Position numbers and translations under genes: made by a program. From positions 1 to 11,199 of the forward strand of contig JAPXLT010000150.1 in assembly GCA_033809415.1 (NCBI GenBank): a stretch of 11,199 nt of DNA. Reading direction: 5' to 3'. Below the pieces are notes generated by a model. The model was not told the DNA's origin. It saw nothing but the letters and a program-made list of their open reading frames with translations, and searched no databases. Positions 1 to 5,598 of this stretch are shown here, piece by piece. How positions within the stretch are numbered: position 1 is the stretch's first letter; the number at the start of each line of letters is the position of its first letter. This stretch comes from JAQVUB01 sp033809415. Its GTDB lineage: Bacteria > Verrucomicrobiota > Lentisphaeria > Oligosphaerales > Oligosphaeraceae.

Positions 1-1
1 C

Positions 2-241
2 ATGACCCTTGGCATGGCTTTCTTTCCCACGGTGGTTTCTCTGACCTTCACCGCCCTCGCCATCAAACGCGTGGGCGCAACTGCCACCGCCATCCTTGGC
101 GCACTCGAACCACTCACAGCAGTCGCTGTCGGTATCATCGCATTCCAGGAAAAACTGACCATTCACCTCTGCATAGGAATGCTCCTGATCATTGCAGCAG
201 TCATCATCGTCATCCTACGCCCAGCAGTACCCCAGAAATAA
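2..241 (+). CDS. DMT superfamily (EamA-type) transporter, C-terminal fragment
   Basis: This is the last 79 residues of an integral membrane transporter; the gene continues upstream of the window, so the ATG at position 2 is probably internal. Two or three hydrophobic helices are visible: one from about residue 3 to 20, one around residues 28-46 (AILGALEPLTAVAVGIIAFQ) and one around 55-73. The order 'helix, xLEPLxAxxxGxxxFxEKLT, helix' followed by a short polar tail is typical of the second EamA repeat of drug/metabolite exporters, which are usually near 300 aa. The substrate cannot be told from this fragment. The TAA stop (239-241) coincides with the end of a 7-bp direct repeat flanking the element just downstream, so the insertion left the reading frame intact. 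It could be another 10-TM DMT subfamily. Confidence 0.8.
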   Translation: MTLGMAFFPTVVSLTFTALAIKRVGATATAILGALEPLTAVAVGIIAFQEKLTIHLCIGMLLIIAAVIIVILRPAVPQK

Positions 242-427
242 TGTAATGCGTCACCTGGGTAGGCGAGGAATTCCTTTTGAACAACGAAATGCCCGAAAGG
301 ACACGAAAAAATTTCATGGAAGTGGCTTTTTCTGCGAGAATGTGTTGTGCTTGCCATGAAATTTTTTCGTGTCCATTCGTGTTTTTAGTTGTAAAAAAAC
401 TGTCACCCAGCTTTACTGACGCATTAC
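242..427. mobile_element. MITE-like palindromic element with TIRs and a candidate target duplication
   Basis: The ends carry an exact 11-bp inverted repeat (GTAATGCGTCA at 243-253, TGACGCATTAC at 417-427), followed inward by CTGGGT (256-260 region) and ACCCAG (404-409). Inside is a perfect 21-bp inverted repeat, 299-319 against 354-374, around a 34-nt loop; imperfect pairing extends it to about 281-392. GAAATAA flanks both sides (235-241 and 428-434), which fits a 7-bp target-site duplication. There is no coding capacity. These are the hallmarks of a small non-autonomous transposon mobilised by a transposase elsewhere in the genome. It could instead be a transcription terminator or processed hairpin RNA for the transporter gene, but the matching TIRs and flanking repeat favour a mobile origin. 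Confidence 0.65.
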
Positions 428-468
428 GAAATAAATGAGTTTCTTTCGCCAAAAACGCTTCCCCCGGC

Positions 469-496
469 TTGCAAAAAACAGAAAAAACAGTACAGT
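469..496 (+). promoter_or_regulatory. possible promoter of tRNA-Pro
   Basis: TTGCAA (469-474) and TACAGT (491-496) are separated by 16 nt and resemble sigma-70 -35 and -10 boxes. Transcription would start near 503, about 25 nt before the mature tRNA end. The assignment rests only on box similarity and position. Confidence 0.35.
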
Positions 497-526
497 AAGG
501 AACTGTTTCATTCAACCAATATTTTT

Positions 527-605
527 CGGGACGTAGCGCAGCCTGGTTTAGCGCGTTTGACTGGGGGTCAAAAGGTCGCGAGTTCGAATCTCGCCGTCCC
601 GACCA
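527..605 (+). tRNA. tRNA-Pro, anticodon GGG
   Basis: A complete cloverleaf can be folded. The acceptor stem pairs 527-533 with 595-601 (7 of 7). The D stem pairs 536-539 with 551-554 around an 11-nt loop. The anticodon stem pairs 556-560 with 568-572, with anticodon GGG at 563-565. A 5-nt variable loop follows, and the T stem pairs 578-582 with 590-594 around TTCGAAT. The discriminator A602 is followed by an encoded CCA (603-605). The first pair is C1-G72, as expected for bacterial tRNA-Pro. With GGG at the wobble position it should read CCC and CCU codons. Confidence 0.96.
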
Positions 606-610
606 TCCTA

Positions 611-650
611 AAGCTCCTGCAATCCAACGAGTTGCATGAGCTTTTCTTTT
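611..650 (+). terminator. Rho-independent terminator of the tRNA-Pro transcript
   Basis: AAGCTCCTGCAA (611-622) pairs with TTGCATGAGCTT (632-643) with one mismatch around a 9-nt loop. The stem runs into an interrupted T tract (642-650, TTTTCTTTT). It starts 6 nt after the encoded CCA, the usual place for a monocistronic tRNA terminator. Confidence 0.65.
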
Positions 651-681
651 CCATTGCAAAACCCAATTTTGCCACTGTTTT

Positions 682-748
682 CGCACGAAAAGGCACGAAA
701 ATTATATGGTTGTTGCTTTGTCTGCGAGAATGTGTCGTACTTTCCATG
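682..748. repeat. solo half copy of the palindromic repeat family
   Basis: The stretch TCTGCGAGAATGTGT (721-735) is identical to 331-345 in the element near the window start. Flanking sequence also aligns: a CACGAAAA-rich arm precedes it (684-703), then a 'GTTGCTTTG' segment, and CTTNCCATG follows (740-748). After CCATG the similarity stops, so the returning arm of the palindrome is missing. It is best read as a truncated or decayed copy lying just behind the tRNA. Confidence 0.6.
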
Positions 749-934
749 CTTACTGGCGTCTTACAGAAATTTTTGCTTCGAAATCTGTCCAGCAAAATTT
801 TCAGTGAATTTTTGAATAAAAAAGTTACATTAGACAGGTCAACCTGATTTTGTCGCATTGGAAACAATTATTAACGGAAGAGGTGAAGCCGCTTCTTTTG
901 AACTTGACTCTAAAGACAGGAAATCTTACCCCAA
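749..934. other. non-coding spacer upstream of the histidine kinase
   Basis: No credible gene is present. The only structures I see are a 10-bp inverted repeat with one mismatch (AAATTTTTGC 767-776, GCAAAATTTT 792-801) and a small CAGGT/ACCTG dyad near 836-846. I could not identify a convincing -35/-10 pair for the downstream kinase, although its promoter must lie here or upstream. Confidence 0.4.
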
Positions 935-2698
935 ATGAAACATAATACTCTACAGATCGGATTGGGGGTGGGATTGGTTGCCCTGGCAATACTTATTGCC
1001 GTCGGCGAGCCTTCGGCAGGAGGCATCATCATCGGCGCTGTCGGCGGATTTCTGTTGGCAATAGCACTGCAACACTTTCTTCGGGAAAAAAGCACTGACA
1101 CACGCGTTCCAGTTGATCAACAAAAAACTGAATCGGCGACGCCAAAGACAGAAAGCGTTCGCGACGCATTGTTCCTTGAAATGATTATTTCCAATATCCC
1201 GAATCAAGTTTTTATCAAGAACCCGCAGGACGACTTCCGCTATAAACTTGTCAATAAGAACTTCACCGACTATTACCGCATCAAGCACGACGAGGTCGTC
1301 GGACATACGGACTTTGAAATTTTCGATCCGGAAGTCGCCCGGCAGCTCCGCTCGCACGACAAGATGGTCTGTGCGCATATCGACCGCGTGTTCCATTTCG
1401 ACGAGGATATATCCTATCACAGAAAGGGGAACGAGGTCTTCAAATCGCTGAAACTCTGCTTTGAAAGCCCAGATCACCATCCCTATCTGCTCGGCGTCTG
1501 CATCGATGTCACCGAGCTGACTTCCGCCCGCAAAAACCTGGAAGCTGCACTGTTCAAGGCACAGCAGGCGGAAAAAGCAAAAACGCTCTTTCTGGCGACA
1601 ATGAGCCACGAAATCCGAACCCCGCTCAATGCGATCGTCGGCCTGGCGGAACTGCTTCATTACAGCAGCCTGCCTCCGGCGGAACAGGCCGATTACCTGC
1701 GCAGCATTTACGCGGCGGGCAACTCCCTGCTCGAGCTGATCAACGATGTTTTAGACCTCTCGAAACTGGAAGCCGGCCAGATGCACTTCACACTGACGGA
1801 ATTGAACTTCGCCGAACTCCTTCATGACGTGCAGACGATTTTCCTGCAGAAGTGTGCAGAACGCAACATAGCGCTGACGGCGGACCTGCCCGATGACCTG
1901 CCGTTGCTCCGGCTCGACAAACTGCGGCTCCGCCAGATCCTCTTCAATCTGATCGGCAATGCGGTGAAGTTCACCGAACAGGGCACGATTACCGTCAAAG
2001 TTCGCTTCCAGCGCGAAACACCTCAGGACGGCACGCTGACCTTCAGTGTAATCGACACCGGCTGTGGAATTGCACCGGAAGACCAGGCACGTATTTTTCA
2101 GATGTTCGAGCAAGCCAAGGAAAACCGTCGACTGCAGAGCCATGGAAACGGAACCGGCCTTGGTCTGTCGATCTGCCGCCGCCTGATCGAACAGATGCAC
2201 GGTACCATCGAAGTGAACAGTCAACTCGGAAGCGGCTCCGAATTCATCGTCACGCTCCGTCAGGTCAGCTTCACGGAACCGTCGGTTCAAACTGTTCCGC
2301 CAGTTCGCCCGACGGAACCGTACTGCTGCGTTTCGTCACTGCGGGTGTTGTTGGTCGACGATATTGCCCTGAACCTGAAAGTACTATCCTCCATGTTAAA
2401 GATGATCGGCATGGAGCCGCTGTGCGCCGACAGTGCAGAGACAGCACTGCAGATTTTACAGGAACAACCGATTGATCTCGTCTTCACCGATTTATGGATG
2501 CCCGGCATGAACGGCTGTGATTTCGCCCGCAAACTGCGGAACGACAACCGCTACCGCCAATTAAAGATCATTGCGGTTACCGCTGATACCGAAAGCGCCA
2601 GCAACTTCACGATGTCCCTCTTTGACGCAGTCATAAACAAGCCGCTGACGCTGAAACAATTAACTGACACGCTCAACAACCTGTTCCATACCCACTGA
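935..2698 (+). CDS. membrane-anchored PAS-containing hybrid histidine kinase
   Basis: 587 aa. Two hydrophobic helices (about 7-23 and 30-46) form a short membrane hairpin with almost no periplasmic loop, so sensing is probably cytoplasmic. A PAS-like domain spans roughly 80-195, followed by a coiled linker (198-215). The HisKA domain has the H-box ATMSHEIRTPLN, with phosphoacceptor His225. The HATPase domain shows the N-box (Asn338, Asn342), the G1 motif DTGCGIA (374-380) and the G2 motif GTGLGLS (406-412). A C-terminal receiver domain (about 469-585) has the acidic pair Asp475/Asp476, phosphoacceptor Asp519 in FTDLWMPG, Thr549 and Lys569. All catalytic residues of kinase and receiver appear intact. 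The start is preceded by a weak AGGAAA (918-923), 11 nt away. No response regulator with an output domain or Hpt protein is adjacent, so the phosphorelay partner and signal are unknown. Confidence 0.93.
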   Translation: MKHNTLQIGLGVGLVALAILIAVGEPSAGGIIIGAVGGFLLAIALQHFLREKSTDTRVPVDQQKTESATPKTESVRDALFLEMIISNIPNQVFIKNPQDDFRYKLVNKNFTDYYRIKHDEVVGHTDFEIFDPEVARQLRSHDKMVCAHIDRVFHFDEDISYHRKGNEVFKSLKLCFESPDHHPYLLGVCIDVTELTSARKNLEAALFKAQQAEKAKTLFLATMSHEIRTPLNAIVGLAELLHYSSLPPAEQADYLRSIYAAGNSLLELINDVLDLSKLEAGQMHFTLTELNFAELLHDVQTIFLQKCAERNIALTADLPDDLPLLRLDKLRLRQILFNLIGNAVKFTEQGTITVKVRFQRETPQDGTLTFSVIDTGCGIAPEDQARIFQMFEQAKENRRLQSHGNGTGLGLSICRRLIEQMHGTIEVNSQLGSGSEFIVTLRQVSFTEPSVQTVPPVRPTEPYCCVSSLRVLLVDDIALNLKVLSSMLKMIGMEPLCADSAETALQILQEQPIDLVFTDLWMPGMNGCDFARKLRNDNRYRQLKIIAVTADTESASNFTMSLFDAVINKPLTLKQLTDTLNNLFHTH

Positions 2699-2807
2699 AT
2701 GGCTCCTGCGGAAAACAATATCTAATGTGGTTCAAAGGGCAGGGGACAAAGTCCTATGGGCATGGAATATGCTTGGCGTGAATTGGCGTCCACAACCCAT
2801 TTTTTAT
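2699..2807. other. spacer after the histidine kinase
   Basis: No gene or clear terminator is visible here. Short open frames starting near 2727 run straight into the inverted-repeat element that follows and have no recognisable protein features. Confidence 0.4.
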
Positions 2808-3156
2808 CCACGGAAAGCACGGAAAACTCGGAAAATTTGTAGGGTTGCTGCTTTGACGGAAGTGATTGCTCTGGCAAAATTCTTGTGTGACAAGGTCGGC
2901 TTTACGCAATTGCGTCGGAGACGATATGAAGTGCCGACGGTTCGCCAACATGAAGCCGGCTTTCCTCTCCCATCACCGAAAAATCAAAAAACTCAAAACG
3001 ATTCTCAAAAATGAGATGGGAGCGTTCAAGCGTGGGAGGGCAAATATCAATCACAACCGGGACGGTTGCGCTACTTTTTAAACCGCGTGCCATCCTGTCC
3101 GTCAAAGCAGCAACCCTATAAAATTTTTCGTGCCTTTTCGTGCCTTTTCGTTGTCC
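2808..3156. repeat. long inverted-repeat element, about 350 bp, same family as the 5' element
   Basis: AGGGTTGCTGCTTTGACGGA (2841-2860) is exactly reverse-complementary to 3098-3117. Similarity continues outward through A/T-rich sequence into 10-bp-phased CACGGAAA repeats on the left (2809-2838) and CGTGCCTTTT repeats on the right (3129-3150). The 237-bp interior contains a perfect 12-bp palindrome, ACGCAATTGCGT (2904-2915), flanked by GTCGGC (2895-2900) and GCCGAC (2933-2938). It also holds an 8-bp inverted repeat, CTCCCATC/GATGGGAG (2967-2974, 3015-3022). No protein-coding signal is convincing. The layout suggests a miniature mobile element or nested insertions; I could not find a clear flanking duplication. 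Confidence 0.6.
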
Positions 3157-3177
3157 AGAAAGATCGAAAAGTCGGAT

Positions 3178-3205
3178 TTGCAAAATGTTTTTATTACAAT
3201 ATATT
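3178..3205 (+). promoter_or_regulatory. probable promoter of the GntR/LacI-type regulator
   Basis: TTGCAA (3178-3183) and TATATT (3200-3205) are 16 nt apart in an A/T-rich stretch. This gives a start site near 3212 and a leader of about 60 nt before the regulator ATG. The boxes are imperfect, so the call is by resemblance and placement. Confidence 0.4.
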
Positions 3206-3211
3206 TGCAAA

Positions 3212-3227
3212 TGTACACTTTGTACAC
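3212..3227. promoter_or_regulatory. candidate operator TGTACAC-TT-TGTACAC
   Basis: Two copies of TGTACAC (3212-3218 and 3221-3227) are separated by TT. Because TGTACA is itself palindromic, the site reads as TGTACA-N3-TGTACA on either strand. It lies directly downstream of the proposed -10 box, where a bound repressor would block initiation. GT-AC half-sites are the general form of GntR-family operators, and the next gene encodes a GntR-type DNA-binding domain, so autorepression is a reasonable inference. Confidence 0.45.
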
Positions 3228-3271
3228 CTTTCTGGCTATGGTTTTAAGAAGTCGTATGGTGTCATTGTTTC

Positions 3272-4396
3272 ATGTCAAAGCATCCCCTATATTCTCAGAT
3301 TGAAGAAGTATTAAGGAAGCGGATTGCCTCTGGCATATACAGGGAGCATGGCGTTTTGCCGGGTGAATTTGCTTTGGCGGAGGAGTTTGACGTATCGCGC
3401 CGGACTTTGCGGAAGGCTTTGGGAGCTTTAGAGGCAGCCGGTTTCATTTCGCGTCGTCCTGGGATAGGCACGGTGATCAGGGACACGCAAGTATCCCCCC
3501 GACGTCTGCAATACGACATAGCAATTATCAATGATGCGAACCCCGACCCTGCCTTCAATTATCAAAGCATCTTGTCCGATGGGCCGTTGAATCGTGGCAT
3601 CATGGAAGCGCTGGGGCGGCGTGGACATTGGATGCGCTATATTCCATGGACCTCTGAAAACCGCTTTTATGACCTCGAAGAAATAGTGTCAAACCGACGT
3701 ATTGACGGTTTTGTTTTCCCCAGTCCCCATTCTGTAGAGGATGTATTACGCCGAGTGGTCGAGGCTCGAATCCCACATATTGCTTTTGAGATCGAAATCG
3801 ATCTTCCGGGTCTGAATGCGGTGCTGGCAGATGATGTCCAGGCCGCCCGGCAATTGGTGAAACTGCTTTATGACCGTGGCTACCGGCACTTGGCTTTCCT
3901 GGCCGGCATATTGAAACCCAAATGGATGAATACCGCCAACCGCCGCCGTCTGAATGGCTTTCTGCAGGGGTGCGCTGAATGCGGTCTCAGCATACCGGCA
4001 GAACGGTTATTGTTCTTTGGTGAAGAACGGCGTTTCTTAGTGCAGGAACCTGGGTTGCGACGGCAGGCGCAGCAATTGTTGCAGCAACGTCCTCTCCCAC
4101 AGGTAGTCATTTTATCCTGCCTGCTTGCGGCACAGATTTTTCTGCAGGTGGCCGGTGAGCTGTCCATCCGCATTCCGGATGACCTGGCGGTGGTTACTTT
4201 CAATGGTTCGACCCGTGATCAGCTGGAAACCGATCCGGAGTTAGCACGCCTGGCCATGTTCCGGCATGAACTGCCGCTACTGGCAGAAAAAGGCGTTAGC
4301 AGGCTTCAACACTGGTTGAACAACTACCAGTATACACCCAGAATCCACAAAATCCCTTTTCAGTTCCAAGCCGGTTACAGCCTGAAGGAAACCTGA
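3272..4396 (+). CDS. GntR-headed LacI/GalR-type transcriptional regulator (AraR-like architecture)
   Basis: 374 aa. Residues 1-70 form a GntR-type winged helix: PLYSQIEEVLRKRI, then LPGEFALAEEFDVSRRTLRK (recognition helix about 41-52) and the wing GFISRRPGIGTVI. Residues about 80-374 resemble the periplasmic-binding-protein fold of LacI/GalR effector domains, with IDGFVFPSPH (144-153), the strand-helix segment VLADDVQAARQLVKLLYDRGYRHLAFLAG and the late IPDDLAVVTFNGS (301-313). This combination is that of AraR-type sugar-responsive repressors. The ATG is placed by the family N-terminus; no good Shine-Dalgarno sequence precedes it, suggesting weak translation. The pseudopilin follows 69 bp later on the same strand without a visible terminator, so co-transcription is possible. 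The likely effector is a sugar released by the downstream hydrolases; its identity is not readable from sequence. Confidence 0.9.
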   Translation: MSKHPLYSQIEEVLRKRIASGIYREHGVLPGEFALAEEFDVSRRTLRKALGALEAAGFISRRPGIGTVIRDTQVSPRRLQYDIAIINDANPDPAFNYQSILSDGPLNRGIMEALGRRGHWMRYIPWTSENRFYDLEEIVSNRRIDGFVFPSPHSVEDVLRRVVEARIPHIAFEIEIDLPGLNAVLADDVQAARQLVKLLYDRGYRHLAFLAGILKPKWMNTANRRRLNGFLQGCAECGLSIPAERLLFFGEERRFLVQEPGLRRQAQQLLQQRPLPQVVILSCLLAAQIFLQVAGELSIRIPDDLAVVTFNGSTRDQLETDPELARLAMFRHELPLLAEKGVSRLQHWLNNYQYTPRIHKIPFQFQAGYSLKET

Positions 4397-4452
4397 CAGC
4401 ATGAACTCACGGCTCATTTTCCATATGACATGTCCATCTCGAAGTTCCAACC

Positions 4453-4460
4453 AAAGGAGG
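4453..4460 (+). promoter_or_regulatory. strong ribosome binding site that fixes the pseudopilin start
   Basis: AAAGGAGG lies 5 nt before the ATG at 4466. An in-frame ATG at 4430 would put this site inside the coding region and add 12 residues in front of a prepilin leader. The 4466 start is therefore preferred. Confidence 0.85.
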
Positions 4461-4465
4461 TTACT

Positions 4466-5170
4466 ATGAAGAAGGAGTTTACTTTGATTGAATTGCTGGT
4501 AGTAATAGCTATCATCGCCATTTTGGCATCGATGTTATTGCCGGCTTTGGGCAAAGCACGTGCCAAGGCTCGCCAGATGACTTGCATCAGTAATTTAAAG
4601 CAATTGTACCTGAGCCTGGAATTCTACTCCAGCGACTACGCTTGCTATCCGCCAGTCCACCAAAAAGGAATCAACTGGAATAACAGCACCTGGAGCACAG
4701 CCGGGGATTTTCCCACTTGGGCGGAAATGTTCATCGCCCTGGGATATACTCCGCTGGCAAACCGATATGCGCGCTATTCTGTCATCAAAAAAGGTGTTTT
4801 TTTCTGTCCGGAGCATGAAGCGGGTCGATATGGATTAAGCGGTGAACCGGGTGCTTTGCCGCAATACAGCAATGGGACTTACAGCAGCTATGTCTACAAT
4901 GCCTGGTACCATAACTACAATCGAAGCAATAATGACAAAGGATTGGCCAGCCGTTCGCCGACATCGGTCAAATATGCCGCTGACACCATTGCTTTTACAG
5001 ATGGTGATTATTTTATCATTCATGAAGCGGAACGGCGCAGTCGCGTCCACTACCGCCATTCGGGTCAGGCCGCCGTAGTATTTGTTGATGGGCATGCCCT
5101 GATGGCAAAAAAAGTCTTCTTCTCCTTCGACTCCTTGGAACCCCTCTTTTGCATTGGCCGCAAACTCTGA
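4466..5170 (+). CDS. type II secretion/type IV pilin-like pseudopilin with H-X9-DG motif
   Basis: 234 aa. The N-terminus is a class III (prepilin) signal: a four-residue leader MKKE, then FTLIELLVVIAIIAILASML, with Glu9 at mature position +5, and a long hydrophobic helix to about residue 28. The residue before the cleavage point is Glu4 rather than the usual Gly. The C-terminal part carries RHSGQAAVVFVDGHA (197-211), in which His198 is followed by nine residues and Asp208-Gly209, the signature of the prepilin-type H-X9-DG family. Cysteines at 40, 60, 114 and 229 could form disulfides. Members of this family occur in many copies in Lentisphaerota and Planctomycetota genomes, often beside hydrolases and sulfatases. 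The mature protein would sit in the cytoplasmic membrane facing the periplasm. Its exact role, whether secretion, substrate capture or scaffold, is not established. Confidence 0.92.
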   Translation: MKKEFTLIELLVVIAIIAILASMLLPALGKARAKARQMTCISNLKQLYLSLEFYSSDYACYPPVHQKGINWNNSTWSTAGDFPTWAEMFIALGYTPLANRYARYSVIKKGVFFCPEHEAGRYGLSGEPGALPQYSNGTYSSYVYNAWYHNYNRSNNDKGLASRSPTSVKYAADTIAFTDGDYFIIHEAERRSRVHYRHSGQAAVVFVDGHALMAKKVFFSFDSLEPLFCIGRKL

Positions 5171-5208
5171 ATCCAATCCGTCCTTCGAACATTTTTTTAA
5201 CCACGGAC

Positions 5209-5384
5209 TTTACACGGACTTTACACGGACTTTACACGGACGGGACACGGACGGGACACGGACTTTACACGGACGGGACACGGACTTTACACGGACGGGA
5301 CACGGACTTTACACGGACGGGACACGGACTTTACACGGACGGGACACGGACGGGACACGGACGGGACACGGACGGGACACGGAC
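5209..5384. repeat. 11-bp minisatellite, 16 units of two variants
   Basis: Sixteen uninterrupted 11-bp units run through this stretch, each either A = TTTACACGGAC or B = GGGACACGGAC. The order is A A A B B A B A B A B A B B B B (7 A, 9 B). A degenerate unit ending in CCACGGAC (5201-5208) precedes the array. The units differ only in the first three bases; the other eight are invariant throughout. Two frames are open across it simply because the units lack stop codons in those frames; I see no reason to think it is translated. It lies 39 bp after the pseudopilin stop. Confidence 0.95.
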
Positions 5385-5414
5385 AGCTGATCGGTCGGAT
5401 CGGCATAATGCTTT

Positions 5415-5498
5415 GCGCCGTAGGCGCTTAACCATGCTTAACCCCTGGCTTTAGCCTGGGGTGAGGAACCCACCCAAAGACAATGCCTTGTAAAGGCA
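5415..5498. repeat. REP-like cluster of three hairpins
   Basis: Three consecutive dyads are present: GCGCC-GTA-GGCGC (5415-5427), ACCCCTGGC-TTTA-GCCTGGGGT (5441-5462, one mismatch) and TGCCTT-GTA-AAGGCA (5484-5498). The first and third share a GTA loop. Closely spaced short GC-rich palindromes like these are typical of REP-type intergenic repeats, often spread by Y1/HUH transposases in this group of phyla. They may also act as RNA hairpins that end or stabilise transcripts between the pseudopilin and the secreted hydrolase. Confidence 0.55.
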
Positions 5499-5499
5499 C

Positions 5500-5534
5500 C
5501 ACAATCAGACGGACCATCTTGACAAGTGATTGTG
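5500..5534. promoter_or_regulatory. 8-bp dyad enclosing a TTGACA box upstream of the secreted hydrolase
   Basis: CACAATCA (5500-5507) is exactly reverse-complementary to TGATTGTG (5527-5534) across a 19-nt loop. The loop contains TTGACA (5519-5524), a perfect -35 hexamer. No good -10 box is found 16-18 nt downstream, so a promoter here is uncertain. The dyad could be an operator or one more hairpin of the adjacent repeat cluster. Confidence 0.3.
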
Positions 5535-5598
5535 TGCCAGCAACTTGAGGATCAGTTTTCCGACAATCTTTCACAAAAAACAAGGAGTGGTAGCACGG

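Noticed and set aside
1..241. Complete small multidrug resistance protein
   Set aside because: The 79-residue frame is open to the window edge and resembles the C-terminal half of an EamA repeat, so it is a truncated view of a larger DMT transporter rather than a complete small protein.
527..605. Genomic-island attachment site in the tRNA-Pro 3' end
   Set aside because: I found no direct repeat of the tRNA 3' end elsewhere in the window and no integrase gene.
210..686. 158-codon - strand open frame across the first element and the tRNA
   Set aside because: It runs through the tRNA-Pro gene and both repeat arms, so its openness comes from repeat and RNA sequence, not coding constraint.
2727..3210. 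Several 70-100 codon open frames on both strands between the kinase and the regulator
   Set aside because: They overlap each other and the inverted-repeat element, start without ribosome binding sites and show no domain-like composition.
4430..4465. Upstream ATG for the pseudopilin adding 12 residues
   Set aside because: The strong AAAGGAGG site lies between this ATG and the one at 4466, and the short MKKE leader directly before the prepilin motif fits the later start.
5199..5390. CRISPR array
   Set aside because: The units are contiguous 11-mers of two kinds with no unique spacers of 25-40 bp and no cas genes nearby.
5149..5454. Repetitive open frames through the 11-bp array encoding a Gly/Thr/Asp/Arg-rich repeat protein
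   Set aside because: Two frames are open simply because the 11-bp unit lacks stop codons in them. One begins inside the pseudopilin gene and there is no ribosome binding site for an independent start.
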